From positions 30,631,498 to 30,695,497 of the forward strand of contig NC_026660.2 in assembly GCF_000004075.3 (NCBI RefSeq): a DNA stretch of 64,000 nucleotides, in the 5' to 3' direction. Below the pieces are notes generated by a model. That model worked only from the letters and a program-made list of their open reading frames with translations, had not been told where the DNA came from and did not search any database. Origin of the DNA: Cucumis sativus. Its lineage: Eukaryota; Streptophyta; Magnoliopsida; Cucurbitales; Cucurbitaceae. Both the position numbers and the translations under genes were made by a program. Shown here in pieces: positions 41,181-54,958 of this stretch (its first letter is position 1; every line of letters begins with the position of its first letter).

Positions 41181-44100
41181 TCACTTTTTGTTCAGTAGGT
41201 TGGCCAAGTTTCGCAGATCCTCAAATGCATGCATTGTTTCAGCATCGAACCCTCCTGCAAACTGTAGCCGTAAAAGGAAAGAAAAAACAAAGAAACACAT
41301 TCAGCAACAATCCTTGTGTTTTCACGAAGAAAAATGCAGTGAACGAAAGCTTATTAACCAATTGCTACCTGATGAATTCTAAAGGCAAATCTCACTCCTT
41401 GAAGAAGCATGTAATCCATTGCGGGATCTTTCTCCGATGAAGCCTTTGATTGAAGTTCCATTGCTACTCTCTTCATGTACATTTTTGCCAACTTCACCGA
41501 ACCCAACTTTATCTACAACATAGAGTTCAGTTTTGGTTTTGTTCAAATCATCATAGATTGTTGTTCTTCGGAAATTATCCGGCAATAACATCATACATCA
41601 TACATCTTATTGACTTTTCTTCAAACTGCTTTTTCAGAGGATGTGATATTTTAAGAAGTTGTACCTTGCTTATGATTCCATTGTCAAGCATCCAATCTGT
41701 GGGAATTTGGAACTCTTTGCAATTTCTCATCAATGATTCTCTCATCCGGAGAAGGTTATAACTACTACGTTCCATCCTGATTACATAAAAACATTGTTTA
41801 TCATCATTGACTTCAAAGAACGAATAAAAAAAAAATCAGACGTGAGAGGCTTTAGATCCTTACTTCTCTGACAAAGCAACCATTTTTTTTAGAGCAATGT
41901 CACAAGGCAATCTGGGATCATCTTTGTAGGCTGAGATTTCACATTCCAATTTCTTTAGATCTCTGTATCCAAAGGCTGCTTCTCGCAAGGTGTCAGCCTT
42001 TCTCTCTGGCCAATCGAAGTGCTTCAAAACTGCCCTTTCATCCACCTTTGAGAATATTAATCATCAGCAAAATACTCAACTCTTCAACAAAATGATCAAT
42101 TCATTATGCAGAGTAACAACTTCATATGGTTATCATAGAATTATCAACTCATTCAACTCGACATAGAAATTGAGAATATTACTTTACTGGCATCGCTCTA
42201 AGTTCAATTATTTCCTATAACGTTTAAATCAAATGCACCAAGATTCAGAGAACTTAAGGAATACCAGAAAGCAAAGTTCATCGTCAAGCCACTTCACAAA
42301 TTCCACAATATCTTCTATCTTTAGATAAACTGCATTGTTGACCTCTCTTATCAGTGAATTTACAAACTCTCCCTGGGTCTCTATGTCTGCCTTTATCTGC
42401 AAAAGCATGGAATAACATTATGTTTTCTGATTATAGAACTACAATCAGAATGGAATATAATATAACCGAGAGCTTACAGCGAGCAAATGAGACGATCGAT
42501 TCTCAATTTCCCCAATCATGCTGCTCCGGACATTTGAAACATCCGGAACATTGCATATGGTTCCATTAGAAGAATCTTTTCTAGAATCTCTCTTCATAAG
42601 TGAATGATAGAATTCAACAACTTGCGGAGCTCTCTGTACCATTCCCGTGGCACTCCTCACAGAAAACTTTGGAAGAGGAGGTGGCGGAGGAGGTGGCGGC
42701 AGAGGTGGCGGAACCTGAGCTCTGTTTTCTTCTTTAGGTTCACTAGAAATTGAGCAAGAAGGCCTTGGAGGAGGATTTGGTATACGCAATGCTCGTTTCT
42801 CCACATCCAAAGAGGCAAAATTCCTGTTAGTTTCGTGGCAATTTCCCAAAACATGAGGCCTTTGAATCACACCCAAATCATATTTCTGAGAGGAAAGAGG
42901 ATCTACATCTTTTTCCATCTCTTTTGCACACATAAAGCCATCAGATTGTCTCCTCTTGTTTGGCTCCAATTCTTCAGGCCAGCATTTGGCTCCACTAATG
43001 GAGTGTCTTCTTCTGGGGCTTCTTCCTTCCTCTGTGTCAACCCAATTTTTGTCTAAAAGATTGTTGTCAGAACAATCTAAATTAGACAAGTCCTCATCAG
43101 TAATAGGCCATTTCTTCAACTTCTTAATTAGATTTATTCTTTTTGCACTACTATACTCCATGTACTCCTTTTGGCTGGATAATGAACCAATAGCTTCACT
43201 ACTCCTCTCAACTGGCTGAGGGCTGGATGGGCTACCAGAATTCGCCGAGGGACTAGAATTTCGAAGCTCACTCCTTAAACAGGAATTGACCCACCTAAGG
43301 TATGCAAGTTCCTCAACCTCATTCAATCTGCTCATCTGCAGACCTTCCACTTGCTTGCACAAATCCTCATTTGTGTGTCTTAGCAAAGATACCTCTGCTT
43401 TGATCTTTGCTACAGCTTCACTCTGGGTAGTGACGACAAAGGTAAACCTTAGTTAGTGGGGAATATTTCGTAAACATTTGTAAAAAAATTTATCATTCAA
43501 CACAAAGACCCTAGTATATGACTTAATGTTACCTCGGAATTCTTTGCTAGACAAGCTAGTTCAGACTCCACTGAAGAAAGCCTGCAAGCGAGGTTCCTCT
43601 TCTGAAGCTGAAGTTCCTTATTCAAGCGTCTCAACTCAACAACTTCCACCTCTACATTACCTGGCGCAGTCTGTTGCTCTTCTTGCTTCTCAGAAACCGA
43701 TGGTAGAGTTACTAACTGCTCGGACAGGGCTCTTCTATCTTCTTCCAATACACTAACTTTTTTAGCAAGACTGTCTAATTCAACTTTCTTTTCCTCGAGT
43801 TCCCTTTCTAGTTCATAATTTCTAGTATTCCGCTTAAGTTCTGCAAGTTCATTCTGAAGTTCAAATTCTCTCTGCTTAGATTCATTTAGCAAACTTCTGA
43901 GTTGGTCGAGCTCAACGAACAAATCCCGAGATGATTGTCTGCGGTGGGTCTGATAAGACTGTGGATGAACTTGAGCAGGATTAGCCGAACATGCTAAATC
44001 CCCAATGATGGAACGCTTTATCCGAGAATGGGAAGGAACAAACTTCTCCTTCTGATTAACCAAATCCGAATTCCCAAGTGGTGGTGCTTTCTTGGGTTGA

Positions 44101-44300
44101 AGATTGCTCTGAGCTTTAGTTCTCTTGTCTGTGGAGAAACCTTTGACAATGTGAGAACCCCATGAAGAAGCAGCCCTCAATTTTGAACCATTCCCAGTAC
44201 TTCCTTTGGCATTATTCTGATTTAAACACTTGGGATTTTGATTTTGATCAGCAAACCTAGATGGTTTCCCTCTGATTTCTAATGGGTTATCCTCCTTCAT
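41181..44300 (-). CDS. CHUP1/IPGA1-family coiled-coil, proline-rich protein, 7 exons
   Basis: Minus-strand exons 43533-44300, 42478-43422, 42265-42396, 41864-42045, 41665-41776, 41369-41512, 41181-41261; 2364 nt, 787 aa plus stop, all GT-AG and in phase. The N-terminus is basic and Ser/Gln/Asn-rich. A coiled coil spans roughly residues 125-275 (heptad-like Leu/Glu/Lys from RDLFVELDQLRSLLNES on). The family signature ELAYLRWVNSCLRSELRN follows. A polyproline run [17 protein letters not shown] lies at 493-509, then the conserved C-terminal domain (about 515-787) ending in FAGGFDAETMHAFEDLRNL. CHUP1 anchors actin to chloroplasts; IPGA1-type relatives act on microtubules and cell shape. Lacking CHUP1's N-terminal membrane anchor and being shorter than CHUP1 (about 1000 aa), this is more likely an IPGA1/At1g07120-type relative. 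Confidence 0.9.
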
Positions 44301-47300
44301 TCTGTATAAAGCTTAAGGAAAACTAAAAAAAAAAAAAGGACAAGAATGGTTCCGTTGGAGAAACAGCCAAGTAAAAACCTCACGACAACATCCTCAGTTC
44401 CATTGTCGAAGAAACCAACATGAAAAATGGAAGAGAAGGAGGTTGAGACAGTGAAGGTGGAGCCGAAGGAACAGAGATTTTGGAGGAGAAGAAAGGTGGG
44501 CTTAGCTCCAAGTTCGAGAATGAAAATGGAAGAAAGGTGGCAGGTTTCTCTTTATGGCTTTAGTTTTTTGAATTTTTGAAATTTGAATTTTGTGTGTTTG
44601 TTTTGAACGTCCGTTGTGTAGTATCGAGGGAGGAGTGAAAGGCAACGGTCGTATTACATTTTTGCACTTTCTTTATTTAACTCGAGATTATTAGTTGACC
44701 ACCACATTTTCATTCTCCACTTCACTTGCTTTTATTATTGCTTCCTTTCCACTATTTCCATTCCTCTCTCTTTTTCTCTTTCTCTCTTTTTCAACTTCAA
44801 GCAATCTCAAGTTTTAAATTTAATGTTCTACTCTTTCTTTTTAAAAAATTAAATACTCATTCAAAAAAATAGGTTCTTTAAAAGAAAATTAGAATATTTG
44901 GCAGGGTAACCATATATATAGCGTTAGAAAATGTTTATGGCCCTCAAGGTTATATGGTGTCATGGTGTCAGTCAGGTGTTTCTTTGTTTGTTTGTTTACT
45001 TCTGTATTGGTATAACCTTTATTAGCACAAGGTATTGCCATTTCCCTTCTATCACACACACTCTCCTCTAGCCTCTATGTCCATTTCCATGCAGCCCAAA
45101 ACACTAATCAAACAATTTGATCCTTTACAACCTGGCCCAACTCAAAATCCATTATACACTTCAGCCCATCAATTTCTTCATTTTGGCCACATCTTGACTT
45201 TTATATTTTTCATTTGTAACTTTGTAGAGTCTATAGATTTTAAGTCAAGAATTTTGTTGTGTGCTTGTGTTTATAATATTATATTTTGTTTTTTGTGTGT
45301 TTATGATGCATGACTTGCATACCATAAACTGGGCTTCATTCAATAAATTAGATCAGTATTTGGGGTGTATTTGTTTGTGGAATATTTGTGATCATATGAT
45401 GTGTAAAGGTGGGGGGGTCCCTCTTCCAAGCAACTTACTTTTGACTCAATCCATCATCCTTCTAACCATTTCCAACCTAATAGCCACCACCTTGAAAATG
45501 ATATCACCTATTTTCTTTTACTCAACCTTCTCCAACCCTTTTTCTAATATATACATACATACCATAATAGCTTTGTTTGATTATCTTCACAATACTATAT
45601 ATCTACTTTCATTTAATAACCCCATATACACTCCCCCGTACCATCTAAGTTGGCAAAAAATCAATATCACTGTAAATCTCCTTGCTTAAAAAAAGTTTAA
45701 TTTCAAGTTAAACATATATGTATTGATTAGTTGAATCATATATAAAAAACTCTAATATTATATTTGATAAATCATGCAATTTAGATAATGAAATTAATTA
45801 AAGAAAAATAATAACTAAAGTAAGACAAATTTAAGGAAATTAAACATTATAATTAGTATATAGTAAATGAGAAGAAATGAGTTTGTTTCAATCACCAAAA
45901 TAGAAATACAGAATGAGTATTAAAATCCCATCCACCAAATGGCTGCTCTTAATTTTGTCTCCATAATATTATCATTCAATTCAAACTTTCGTATTATTAA
46001 TAAATAAATAAATATTGTGTTGGTCCACACCATATAATTAATTATAATTTGATTTCAAATTACCATATAGTTTAAGAATTAGGTAGGCATATGATTATGA
46101 TTACATGCCTCCATTTTATAAATCCATAACCTTATTTTATTCAACCTTTCTTGTTCATTGCAAGGTCATAACAATACATACATACATGTTAGTAACAATC
46201 TATTCTATTTTAAATTTATATATTCTCTAACAAACAAAAACAAAAAAAGAAATCATTTTCTTAATTTTAATATGTAAGTTTTGTATTTTGTAAAAATATG
46301 GAAGTCTTTAATTAATTTATGTAATAAATTTCATTAAATTTTAACATTACTTAAGGAGTAGAAGTTATATTCAACTAAAATTTAATGTGTAATCTAATGA
46401 TCCAATAAATGGTATTAATTGTTTTAATTAACAATTTAAATAACTTATGCCCTTTAATTTGTTTCTTATTTTAATTTGTATAAATATATTTCCCTCTTTG
46501 AAAAAGTGGCGATTCCAATACCTTATATTACGTTTCTAAACTTATATGCATTATTCTAATTTGATTTTTGGAATTATTTTATGTCAACTGTGAACTCTAC
46601 ATTATTTAAAATTTGAAAAATAAGTTTACTTATAAATTGTTAATCAACTAAATAAAATCTAAAACAGAATTTAGGGAAAATTATTTTAGAGGTGATTTCT
46701 AATATGTATTTAATATCTTATTCCAATTTCCAAACGTATGTTAATAAAATGAAAAAGGACAAAGGATAGTTTTTTGATTAAAATTGAAGTAAAGATATAT
46801 AGTTTATTTCTTAGGTATAACGACAACAATATATAACTCTTGAACCAAATTAAAAACATATATATATATATATATAAAGAATTCATTTTTTAAAAAATGT
46901 AATGTTCATTTAATTTAATTTAGTTTAGTTATTTTTTAATTTTTGTTTAAAGGTTGCTTAGAGTGGTAGTGTAAAAGAGACATGTGGCCACACAAATTAG
47001 ATAAATTAAGCAAATTGGGAAGCATGTTCTTGCTTTAAATTTAAATAAAGCCATACTTCTCATACATTATATGGTGTTGTAGATGGCAAATTTGCACTTT
47101 ATCGTCACGTGACAACAAATCTAAATTTACCGGTTGCTATTTAGGCAATACAAATTTTGAAGTTTAAAGTCATAGTAATATACATAGTCTAATTAATCCG
47201 AGAAGTTTTCTATCCTCTCTTTGGACTTGAACTAAGTGTAGATTGGATTGTCCGCTAGCTCTCTCGTGACAAACCGATCCCAAGATTCATTGGAGTCTTA

Positions 47301-49190
47301 AGTCGGATATTTTAATCTTATAAAACGTTTTAATAAATTTCTCAATGAACCTCGACAGAGTACAAAAGTTCTCCTTCTTACCTATTCAACTCTCATGAAC
47401 AAGTTGGGAAAAAAAATCAATTAATAAGTTTGTATTAAGTCAACGTTTATGTATTAGTTTAATTAAACATAATTGTTGGATTGTATTTAACAAATATTCT
47501 TCTTGTAGCTCATCATCATCACCATTTTTTCTTTGGATTAAAATGGACAACTGGTAAAGCCATAATCCTCTTCCTTTTCATTGGATTATATTGTATTGTA
47601 TTATATGAAACTTTGTTGATATAGTATAGAATATTATTGAGTCCATTATTATGATAACATACAATTTTTTTACAACTTAATTAAAGTGGAAATGTAAATT
47701 AGAAAAATGAGTCAGTCTGTCAATAACGTGCAAATATATGTAGCATATGAGACCAATTAATTAAAGCATTATAATTCAATTTTCAAATGTCAACATTTGG
47801 TTATTTCTAATGTCTTCAAAGCTGCCTAACCCTCCATTATTACTTTTAGTCATGTACACTCTATCTACCTACCCAATTCAAATAAATATAATATAAAATT
47901 AACCTAAGTTTAAGATTAGAAAAAGTAATTTCTTAATGTATGTTACAAAGTTTAAATCTCATATGATTAGAAGAATTCTCAATAAATATACATTCAGACT
48001 TCATATGAGTTAATTGGACTTCCGACTTATTCTTTATTTCACTTTTTTCTTACGAAAACTTTATTACAAATTTAACGGTTAAACTCGGTCATGTGCGCTT
48101 TTTCTTAACCAAAGTTTGACATCTAATGGGTTTTTTATTATTTTATAAAAATTTGAATATATAATTGTTTTGTATAATTTAATTTAATTAAAAGTTCAGT
48201 TGGGGTAATTTGGTATATCAGAATATAAGAAAGAAATGTTGAATTCAAATTACTTAAACGGACTTTTGACTTTCATTACTTAAACCGACTGGGAGTGAAT
48301 ATAAGGCTAAAATAGGAATTTCAATGAACAAATTTCTGTCTTTGATTAAATGCGATGTTACGTTGCCATAATTTTCCAAATATGACATTCAAAAATCAAG
48401 AAAACAATAGTAAACGTAGATTTCCGTATTTGATTTGATTAAATATGATGTTATCTTAGGCATCATTTTTTACCCACACGACCTTATACATTTTCGATGG
48501 AATTTTAGTCGTTAAGTTTTAAACTTTGGTATCTTAATTCTAATGACATTTATCATATTTCAAGCCTACAAATTAAAGAGAGTATTAGATTATATAATTA
48601 AGTTCTTCGACTAGCTCGCGATTTAAGAGTTTGATATGAAAATGAGGAATTGATCCATTTATTGAATGTTTGATGTTGATTATTACTTTTTGAAATGACA
48701 ATTTAATATTGTGTTATGAATTGTTTGAATTTGATATTAAATGAAATGAAAAAATGTGTTATGGGATATTATTAGTGGGAGGGAAAGGTTAATTTTGGTT
48801 TCCGTTGGGATGTTGGGTTTGGTAACTTTGGGAAGAGAGAGAGAGCAATGAATTTGGAATATAATTTAATGTCATTTAATAGGGTACCCTTTTTGGACAT
48901 TACAATAATATCATATTCTGTTCTATCAATTAGGCAAACCCCTGTTGTATTATTTCACAAGGAATATTTTCTAATTTCTAATTATTATTATTGTTATTAT
49001 AATTAAGTTTGATTGGAAGTATAGTGATTCATATTTAGAGAACTAATGTGCAAACACTAAGAAAAAAACATGGCTACTTTATTTGAAAATATTGACAATA
49101 TATTTAAAATCTCAAGATCAGGAAGAGAAATATTGATTGATATCATAATGTTTATGAACAAAACAATTTAAGTAAATTTAGAAAAGAAGG
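44301..49190. other. Five-kilobase AT-rich intergenic region
   Basis: The first 300 bases are the CHUP1-like leader and promoter. Beyond that I see no coding region, RNA gene or intact transposon. The DNA is very AT-rich, with an (AT)n run near 46859-46876. Frames at 45035-45689 are short and low-complexity. The flanking genes are divergent. Confidence 0.6.
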
Positions 49191-49194
49191 TTTA

Positions 49195-50488
49195 GAGAAT
49201 TGAGAGAGAGAGAGGACATGTGGGCTTGTGGAATACCCAGAAAGCAAAAAGCCTCAATTCCCACATTCTTTCCCTGAAACTCATCTTCCTCAGATCCATC
49301 ACATCATTCCATCCTTCTCCTCTCTCTATCTCTCTCTCTCTCTCATTTTTTATTTTTCCAATTTCCCAATTCCCAATTCCCATTTGTTCAACAATTTCTT
49401 TGTTTGTTTGTTTTTTTGGTTTTCTGTTGAAAAGTCCACGCATCTCTACGCAAATGTCTGTTTCCCTTCTTCTATCCCACCTTCCTTCCAACTATATTAC
49501 CTCTCCTATGGCTATGGATGCCCACATTTCTCCGCCTTTTTTTCAACTCCCTCTCCTTTTCACCTTCCCCCCCTCCTTTTCTCCTTCCTTCAATCTTCCA
49601 TCTCCCTCTTTTCATCCCCCCCCTTTTCTCCACTTCCTCTTCCTTTCTACTCAATTCTCTTCACCTTTTTTCATCTGGGATTCTCTCCCAACGCGCTGAC
49701 TTCCATACCCACAGGTCTTTTTTTCATTCTGGGATTAAACCAATATGCACGATTCCTCTATTTAACGCTTTCCTATTCCTTTTCATGTATTTCTTTGCTT
49801 TACACCATTTTCTTTGAATCTTTTCTCGTTTCTTCGTCCAGGTTCTCTTTCTCTGCTTTCTTTCTTATCTGGGTGTCTTTCTGTTTTTGTAATTATTGTC
49901 TATGCATGCTTCTTTAGCAGATTCTAGGGTGTTCATGTTATTTTCCTGCCATGCCATGGATCTCATCGTTTCAATTGTTGTCTTTTGTTTTATATCATTT
50001 CCAATTCCAATATTGGGAATGATCTCTTCTTTTTCTGGGTCTCGTCTCTTGGAAATTCGGGTGTTTTCTTTTGTATAACAACCGCGTATCTGTCGTTTTC
50101 ACGTCTGAAAATGATGCATTTATCTCTGTTTGGTTTTTGCTTTCAGACATGGGTCCTGAATTGCAATGTTTTTTCTCTCTCTTTCATCTAGCAACTTATA
50201 ATTTAAAATTAGCCGGGTCTTCTACGTTCATTTTGCTTTTAAAAGAAAAAGAAAATTCTTTCCAAGTGATAGACTTCCAGGCTTCTTTAAAACAAGGAAG
50301 TTTGAATTATTCTCGTCTTGACCTCTTGTGCATTGGAATTTTATGGTTGATTATTCTTTCGGCTTTTGTTACAGACCATCATAGCAAAATAATACCAAAG
50401 GGCAATATTCTAGTTGGACTTTTTGGACCGGTTTCAGGCTGGAATCTGCTCTTTAAAGCGTAGGTTCTTTAGCTGAAGAAAGTGGCAA
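49195..50488 (+). promoter_or_regulatory. UDP-arabinose epimerase promoter and intron-containing 5' leader
   Basis: A GA run (49202-49213) and TGGGCT site II (about 49221-49226) precede a strongly pyrimidine-rich leader with a (CT)n tract at about 49325-49344. Long open frames at 49220-49917 come from this C/T-rich composition. An acceptor (TTTGTTACAG) ends near 50372, about 115 nt upstream of the ATG, implying a 5'UTR intron. Its donor is uncertain: CCACAG|GT near 49713 and GTCCAG|GT near 49841 both fit. Confidence 0.5.
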
Positions 50489-53400
50489 ATGCTAAATTTT
50501 GGCAGAAGCAGAACTCAACCAAGGTCCAACAGATCTTTATCATTAGGAGGTAACTTCTGGAAAAGAAACTATGGAAGATGCTCATAAATCAAATTATCAT
50601 CACTGTCGATGTTATGGATTTCACCTTTTTAAATTCAAATACGTTTTTATCTTTATTTCCAACAAAAAATTTCAACCCAATCAAGTTTTGATGATTGTCT
50701 CCCCTCCCCACATAGCCCGTTTTTTTGAATTACTAAAGTTGTCTTTTTTTTTAAAAAAAATCATGGTCTTGTAAACTATGATATCATATAATTTTAACCT
50801 TTGCATAACATCTTAAAAACTAGTTTGAACCAAGAGCAAAATATTGTTTCATATGCAGTCTCTCAAACAAGGCCAATTAAGTTGATTGCTTGTTGTCCGT
50901 GGATTTTCTAGTATTCCTTATCTGGACTTCCAATTTTGACTTTCTTATAGGTATGGATTATTCAGATCCCAAAAAGAAAAACAACGTTGTGGGAAAATTT
51001 ATCCTGGCTGCCACTCTCACAGCTTTATGCATTATCATGCTTAAGCAATCACCGGCTTTCAGTGCCCCAAGCCAGGTATCTATTTGATCTTGTGCTTAGA
51101 TCTTCTATCTTTTTGTAAACAGTAAAGATGGTCATGCTGATCATTACATCCTAGCCTCTTGCTTTGTAACTCTTGTGCTTACAATAGTATGGCTGCCTGC
51201 AAACTGTTCATCTAAACCTGTTGGCTCTTGACTGTTACAACTTGACTTTTCAGCACTATGTATTTTTCTATAAGGAAAGGGTTCGTAGTCAGTCACAATT
51301 CTAAAATATTATTTTCTTCAGTTTGGCGTGCGTGAGCCAGGGGTAACTCATGTGCTAGTAACAGGAGGTGCTGGATACATTGGTTCACATGCTACACTAA
51401 GACTTCTGAAGGACAATTATCGTGTAACCATTGTGGTAAATCTCCGTAGAATTCTCAACTTCACTTTATTCCCTTCTCTCTTATATATTAATCATCCTAG
51501 ACACAACTCTTTAACTTAACAGGATAACTTGTCACGAGGAAATCTTGGTGCCGTGAGGGTTCTGCAAGAACTGTTTCCAGAACCTGGGAGGCTTCAATTT
51601 ATATATGCCGACTTGGGAGACCCCAAAGCTGTACTGACTTCAACATGTTCTATTAAATATTTTTTTGAGATTTTTATGATCAACTCTAACTATGAATTGT
51701 TTCCATCATGGATGTTTGATTTCAGGTTAACAAGATATTTTCAGAGAATGCTTTTGATGCTGTGATGCATTTTGCAGCGGTTGCTTACGTCGGTGAGAGC
51801 ACTGTTGATCCATTGAAGTAAGTATTCTTTCTCGAGTTATGTTATGTGTAACAAATCAAGAAGGGTCTTTTTCTTTTTCTTTCTGTACAGGGAATTGAGT
51901 TGCCTATAGTCCGTTCATTTTGGTCATAATATTATACTAGAATATTAGAGTTAAAGTTTAAGTTGTCTTTGCCACATGAGGCCACAACTCTTTCTCCGAA
52001 GGATTATCGCTTGAAAAATAATGCATTCGAGTATTTAATTATAATTTTGTTTTGTTTTTTATGTAGGTACTATCACAATATCACATCAAATACCTTGACG
52101 CTTATAGAGGCAATGGCTGCCCATCGTGTGAAAAAATTGATATATTCAAGTACATGTGCCACATATGGGGAACCAGATAAAATGCCTATCACCGAAGAAA
52201 CTCCACAAGTATTTTACTTGAACCTTCTGTAAATGATAGCGTTTTTATCCACTACATGAAACTTGATTCCTTTTTTTTAGCTTCAACTAATTCAAAGGAG
52301 ATGGCTATTTCTGTGGTGGAACTAACAGAGTTATATGGTTATATGGCCGCAGGTTCCCATCAATCCTTATGGGAAAGCCAAGAAGATGGCCGAAGATATC
52401 ATAAAAGATTTTTCCAAAAACTCAAAAATGGCTGTCATGATCTTGCGGTTCGTATTATTGTTTTTGTTATCAATAACTGGAATTGTGCTTTTAGTACATT
52501 AGTTTTAGACTAATCCTTCCTCTTTTGTTTTTGGCATTTTTCATTACATCCAACGCCTTTTATGTTAGTCTCCCGGCATATATTTTTCTTCTCTTGGTTT
52601 ATCAGTTGTTTTTGTCTACTTTGGAAAGTCTAATACTTAAGGACTGGGGAGTTATTTCCAATGTTAGTGATAAAAATACATTAAAAATCTCATCATCAGC
52701 TTGGAAGCGTACAACTGTACTGTTGCCAGATTAATTGATATGGCCCATAAGCTAGGCCTATTCAAATTGCATTTTTCTTAGTCAGAATAAGTAAAACGTC
52801 GAACTCTATGTGCTTTCTTATCTAAGTGACAAACTTCAAACACTTCTTTATTTACTCAACATTATGAAACTTTTGTTCTTTCTTGAGTTTTACCTTTTTT
52901 TATATAATTTTTATCACAACGTAAAAGTTCTGGTATCTTTAAATTTTCAGATACTTCAATGTGATTGGATCAGACCCAGAGGGTAGGTTAGGTGAAGCTC
53001 CTAGACCTGAACTTCGTGAGCAGGGACGAATATCAGGTGCTTGCTTCGATGCAGCTCGTGGCATTATTCCTGGACTCAAGGTATAATAATCCTCTCTTCG
53101 TTCTCAACTTCAAACTGAAACTGACTATTTAACATACTTAACACAGAGAGGAGCAATGCAAATCCATTTAATATCTCTCAACAATAAGCTACAAAACTGC
53201 CCTTCCTTTTCTTCTTCGTTTTTCTTGAAAAGTCATTGAAGTTGATACATTGCAGGTCAGAGGAACAGACTACGCTACAGATGATGGAACTTGTGTAAGG
53301 GATTACATAGATGTCACTGATCTGGTTGACGCTCATGTAAAAGCTCTTGCAAAGGCAAAGGCTGGAAAAGTTGGAATATATAACGTTGGCACTGGAAAAG

Positions 53401-53756
53401 GTTTGTCCATCCCAAAATATGATGAAAAAAGAAAACATACATTTCAATTATATTCCAAATTCAACATCCTGTAATGAAGTAATTGTATGATGTCACTTCT
53501 CAGACTCGTTTTCTTGGTCTTTTAATCAGGTAGATCAGTTAAGGAGTTTGTTGAAGCATGCAAGAAGGCAACCGGGGTTACTATCAAAGTTGATTATCTC
53601 GACCGTCGACCGGGTGATTATGCCAAAGTCTTTAGTGACCCAACAAAGATAAATAAGGAACTAAACTGGACAGCTCAGTACACAGATCTTGAAAAAAGTT
53701 TAAAGGTAGCTTGGAGATGGCAGAAGTCACATCTTAATGGTTATGAAAACTCTTAA
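50489..53756 (+). CDS. UXE: UDP-arabinose 4-epimerase (UDP-D-xylose 4-epimerase), Golgi type II membrane enzyme, 10 exons
   Basis: Exons 50489-50549, 50951-51075, 51322-51435, 51523-51630, 51726-51817, 52067-52208, 52353-52447, 52951-53080, 53256-53400, 53530-53756; 1239 nt, 412 aa plus stop, all GT-AG and in phase. Exon 1 encodes [20 protein letters not shown], matching the Arabidopsis MUR4/UXE1 N-terminus. One membrane helix at about 33-51 fits a Golgi type II protein. The NAD-binding TGGAGYIGS is at 76-84 and catalytic Tyr220/Lys224 form [27 protein letters not shown] and [20 protein letters not shown] are diagnostic of the UXE branch rather than cytosolic UDP-glucose epimerases. It interconverts UDP-xylose and UDP-L-arabinopyranose to supply arabinose to pectin and arabinogalactan proteins. 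Confidence 0.95.
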
Positions 53757-54958
53757 ATGGCTCCTCCATAAAAGAAGAGAGCTTTTAATTGGCCCGAGAA
53801 AGAACGTTGGGAAATACCCTTTGAGGCATCAATTTCAGCTGTGCTTCTGCTGCTACTTCAGCAGCTGGATTGGAGGCAGAGTAGTGGGAATTTTTTTTCT
53901 CTTGTATTCAATTTTCACCTTTACATGAAATCACATTCCTTACTTTAATATGCATTAGTTATAGGAAACAGCGTATTTGTCTCATGAACTCGAAACGATA
54001 TAGTTGAGAAAATAAATGATGTATGTGCAGAAATTTCCCTTCTCTTTCTCGCCTGTTCTCTTTCCCATCATCTCTCTCCACCCTCCCTTCCTCATTGAGA
54101 TAGTAAATGGAAAATGAGTTTTGCTTCTGTTATTTACTTAACTTTTAACGAAGCATGCCCAAGCAGAAATTTGATGTCAGATTACCTTTAATGAGTTTAC
54201 AAACAATAGACTTCTTTCTGAAACTAATTATGGTGGCAAAAACCTCGAAAACGTCAATTACAGCATACATCCATACATACATACTTCTTTTTGTTTATTT
54301 TTAGAATGAATGGCTGGAGGCACGTGTAGATGTTGAATTGTGAATAAATTCATTACAGTTAATTAATTATATCAACCTTTGAAAATGGAGGGTAGTACCT
54401 GTATCACCCATTTCATGTAGAATCAATAGAAAAGGTCATTGTGTACTTCACACATTTTAAAATTTTTGAAGGTTCGGTTGGAGAATTTTGAAGCTTCGAT
54501 TTACAGGTGCTGGTGCCCAGTCTCTTCAATAACCAAACCGTTAGTTAGTCAGCTACACTCAAATTAGATGGAATTTCTTATGCTTCGAACACTTTTAAAA
54601 ATTATTCTAGATTGAGAATGAGAATAATTATTAAACACTGGCTGTAGCTTGTGGTATAATACTATAATATTAAACAGTGAAACTTGAAAAGCCGTCGTCT
54701 TTAACCAAAGACTTAACAAATGAAAATGGTAAAGAATAAGTATGGATCACATTCAGGAAGCTTAGTACAAAAAATGACCACAATTATGCGTTATAACTTC
54801 TAATGTCAAACATTTGGTTCGATTTGGTATTTAATAGCCAAATAGTTTGAGCAAAATCAACGGCCCCTTGGCAGTGAACAGCCGCGGGGTACAAGACTGA
54901 CTGTCGTTTAACACTAGTAAACATCGTTCATCTTCTTTCAAAAGCAGCAAGGGGTTCT
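53757..54958. other. Convergent intergenic region (UXE 3' end / COPE 3' end)
   Basis: UXE ends from the left on plus and COPE from the right on minus, so both 3'UTRs lie here. No other feature is recognisable. Confidence 0.6.

Noticed and set aside
49220..49917. Overlapping open frames of up to 229 codons on plus, and one on minus
   Set aside because: They lie in a C/T-rich 5' leader of the epimerase gene; the predicted residues are Ser/Phe/Pro/Leu-rich in all frames, as composition alone would give, and no family is recognisable.
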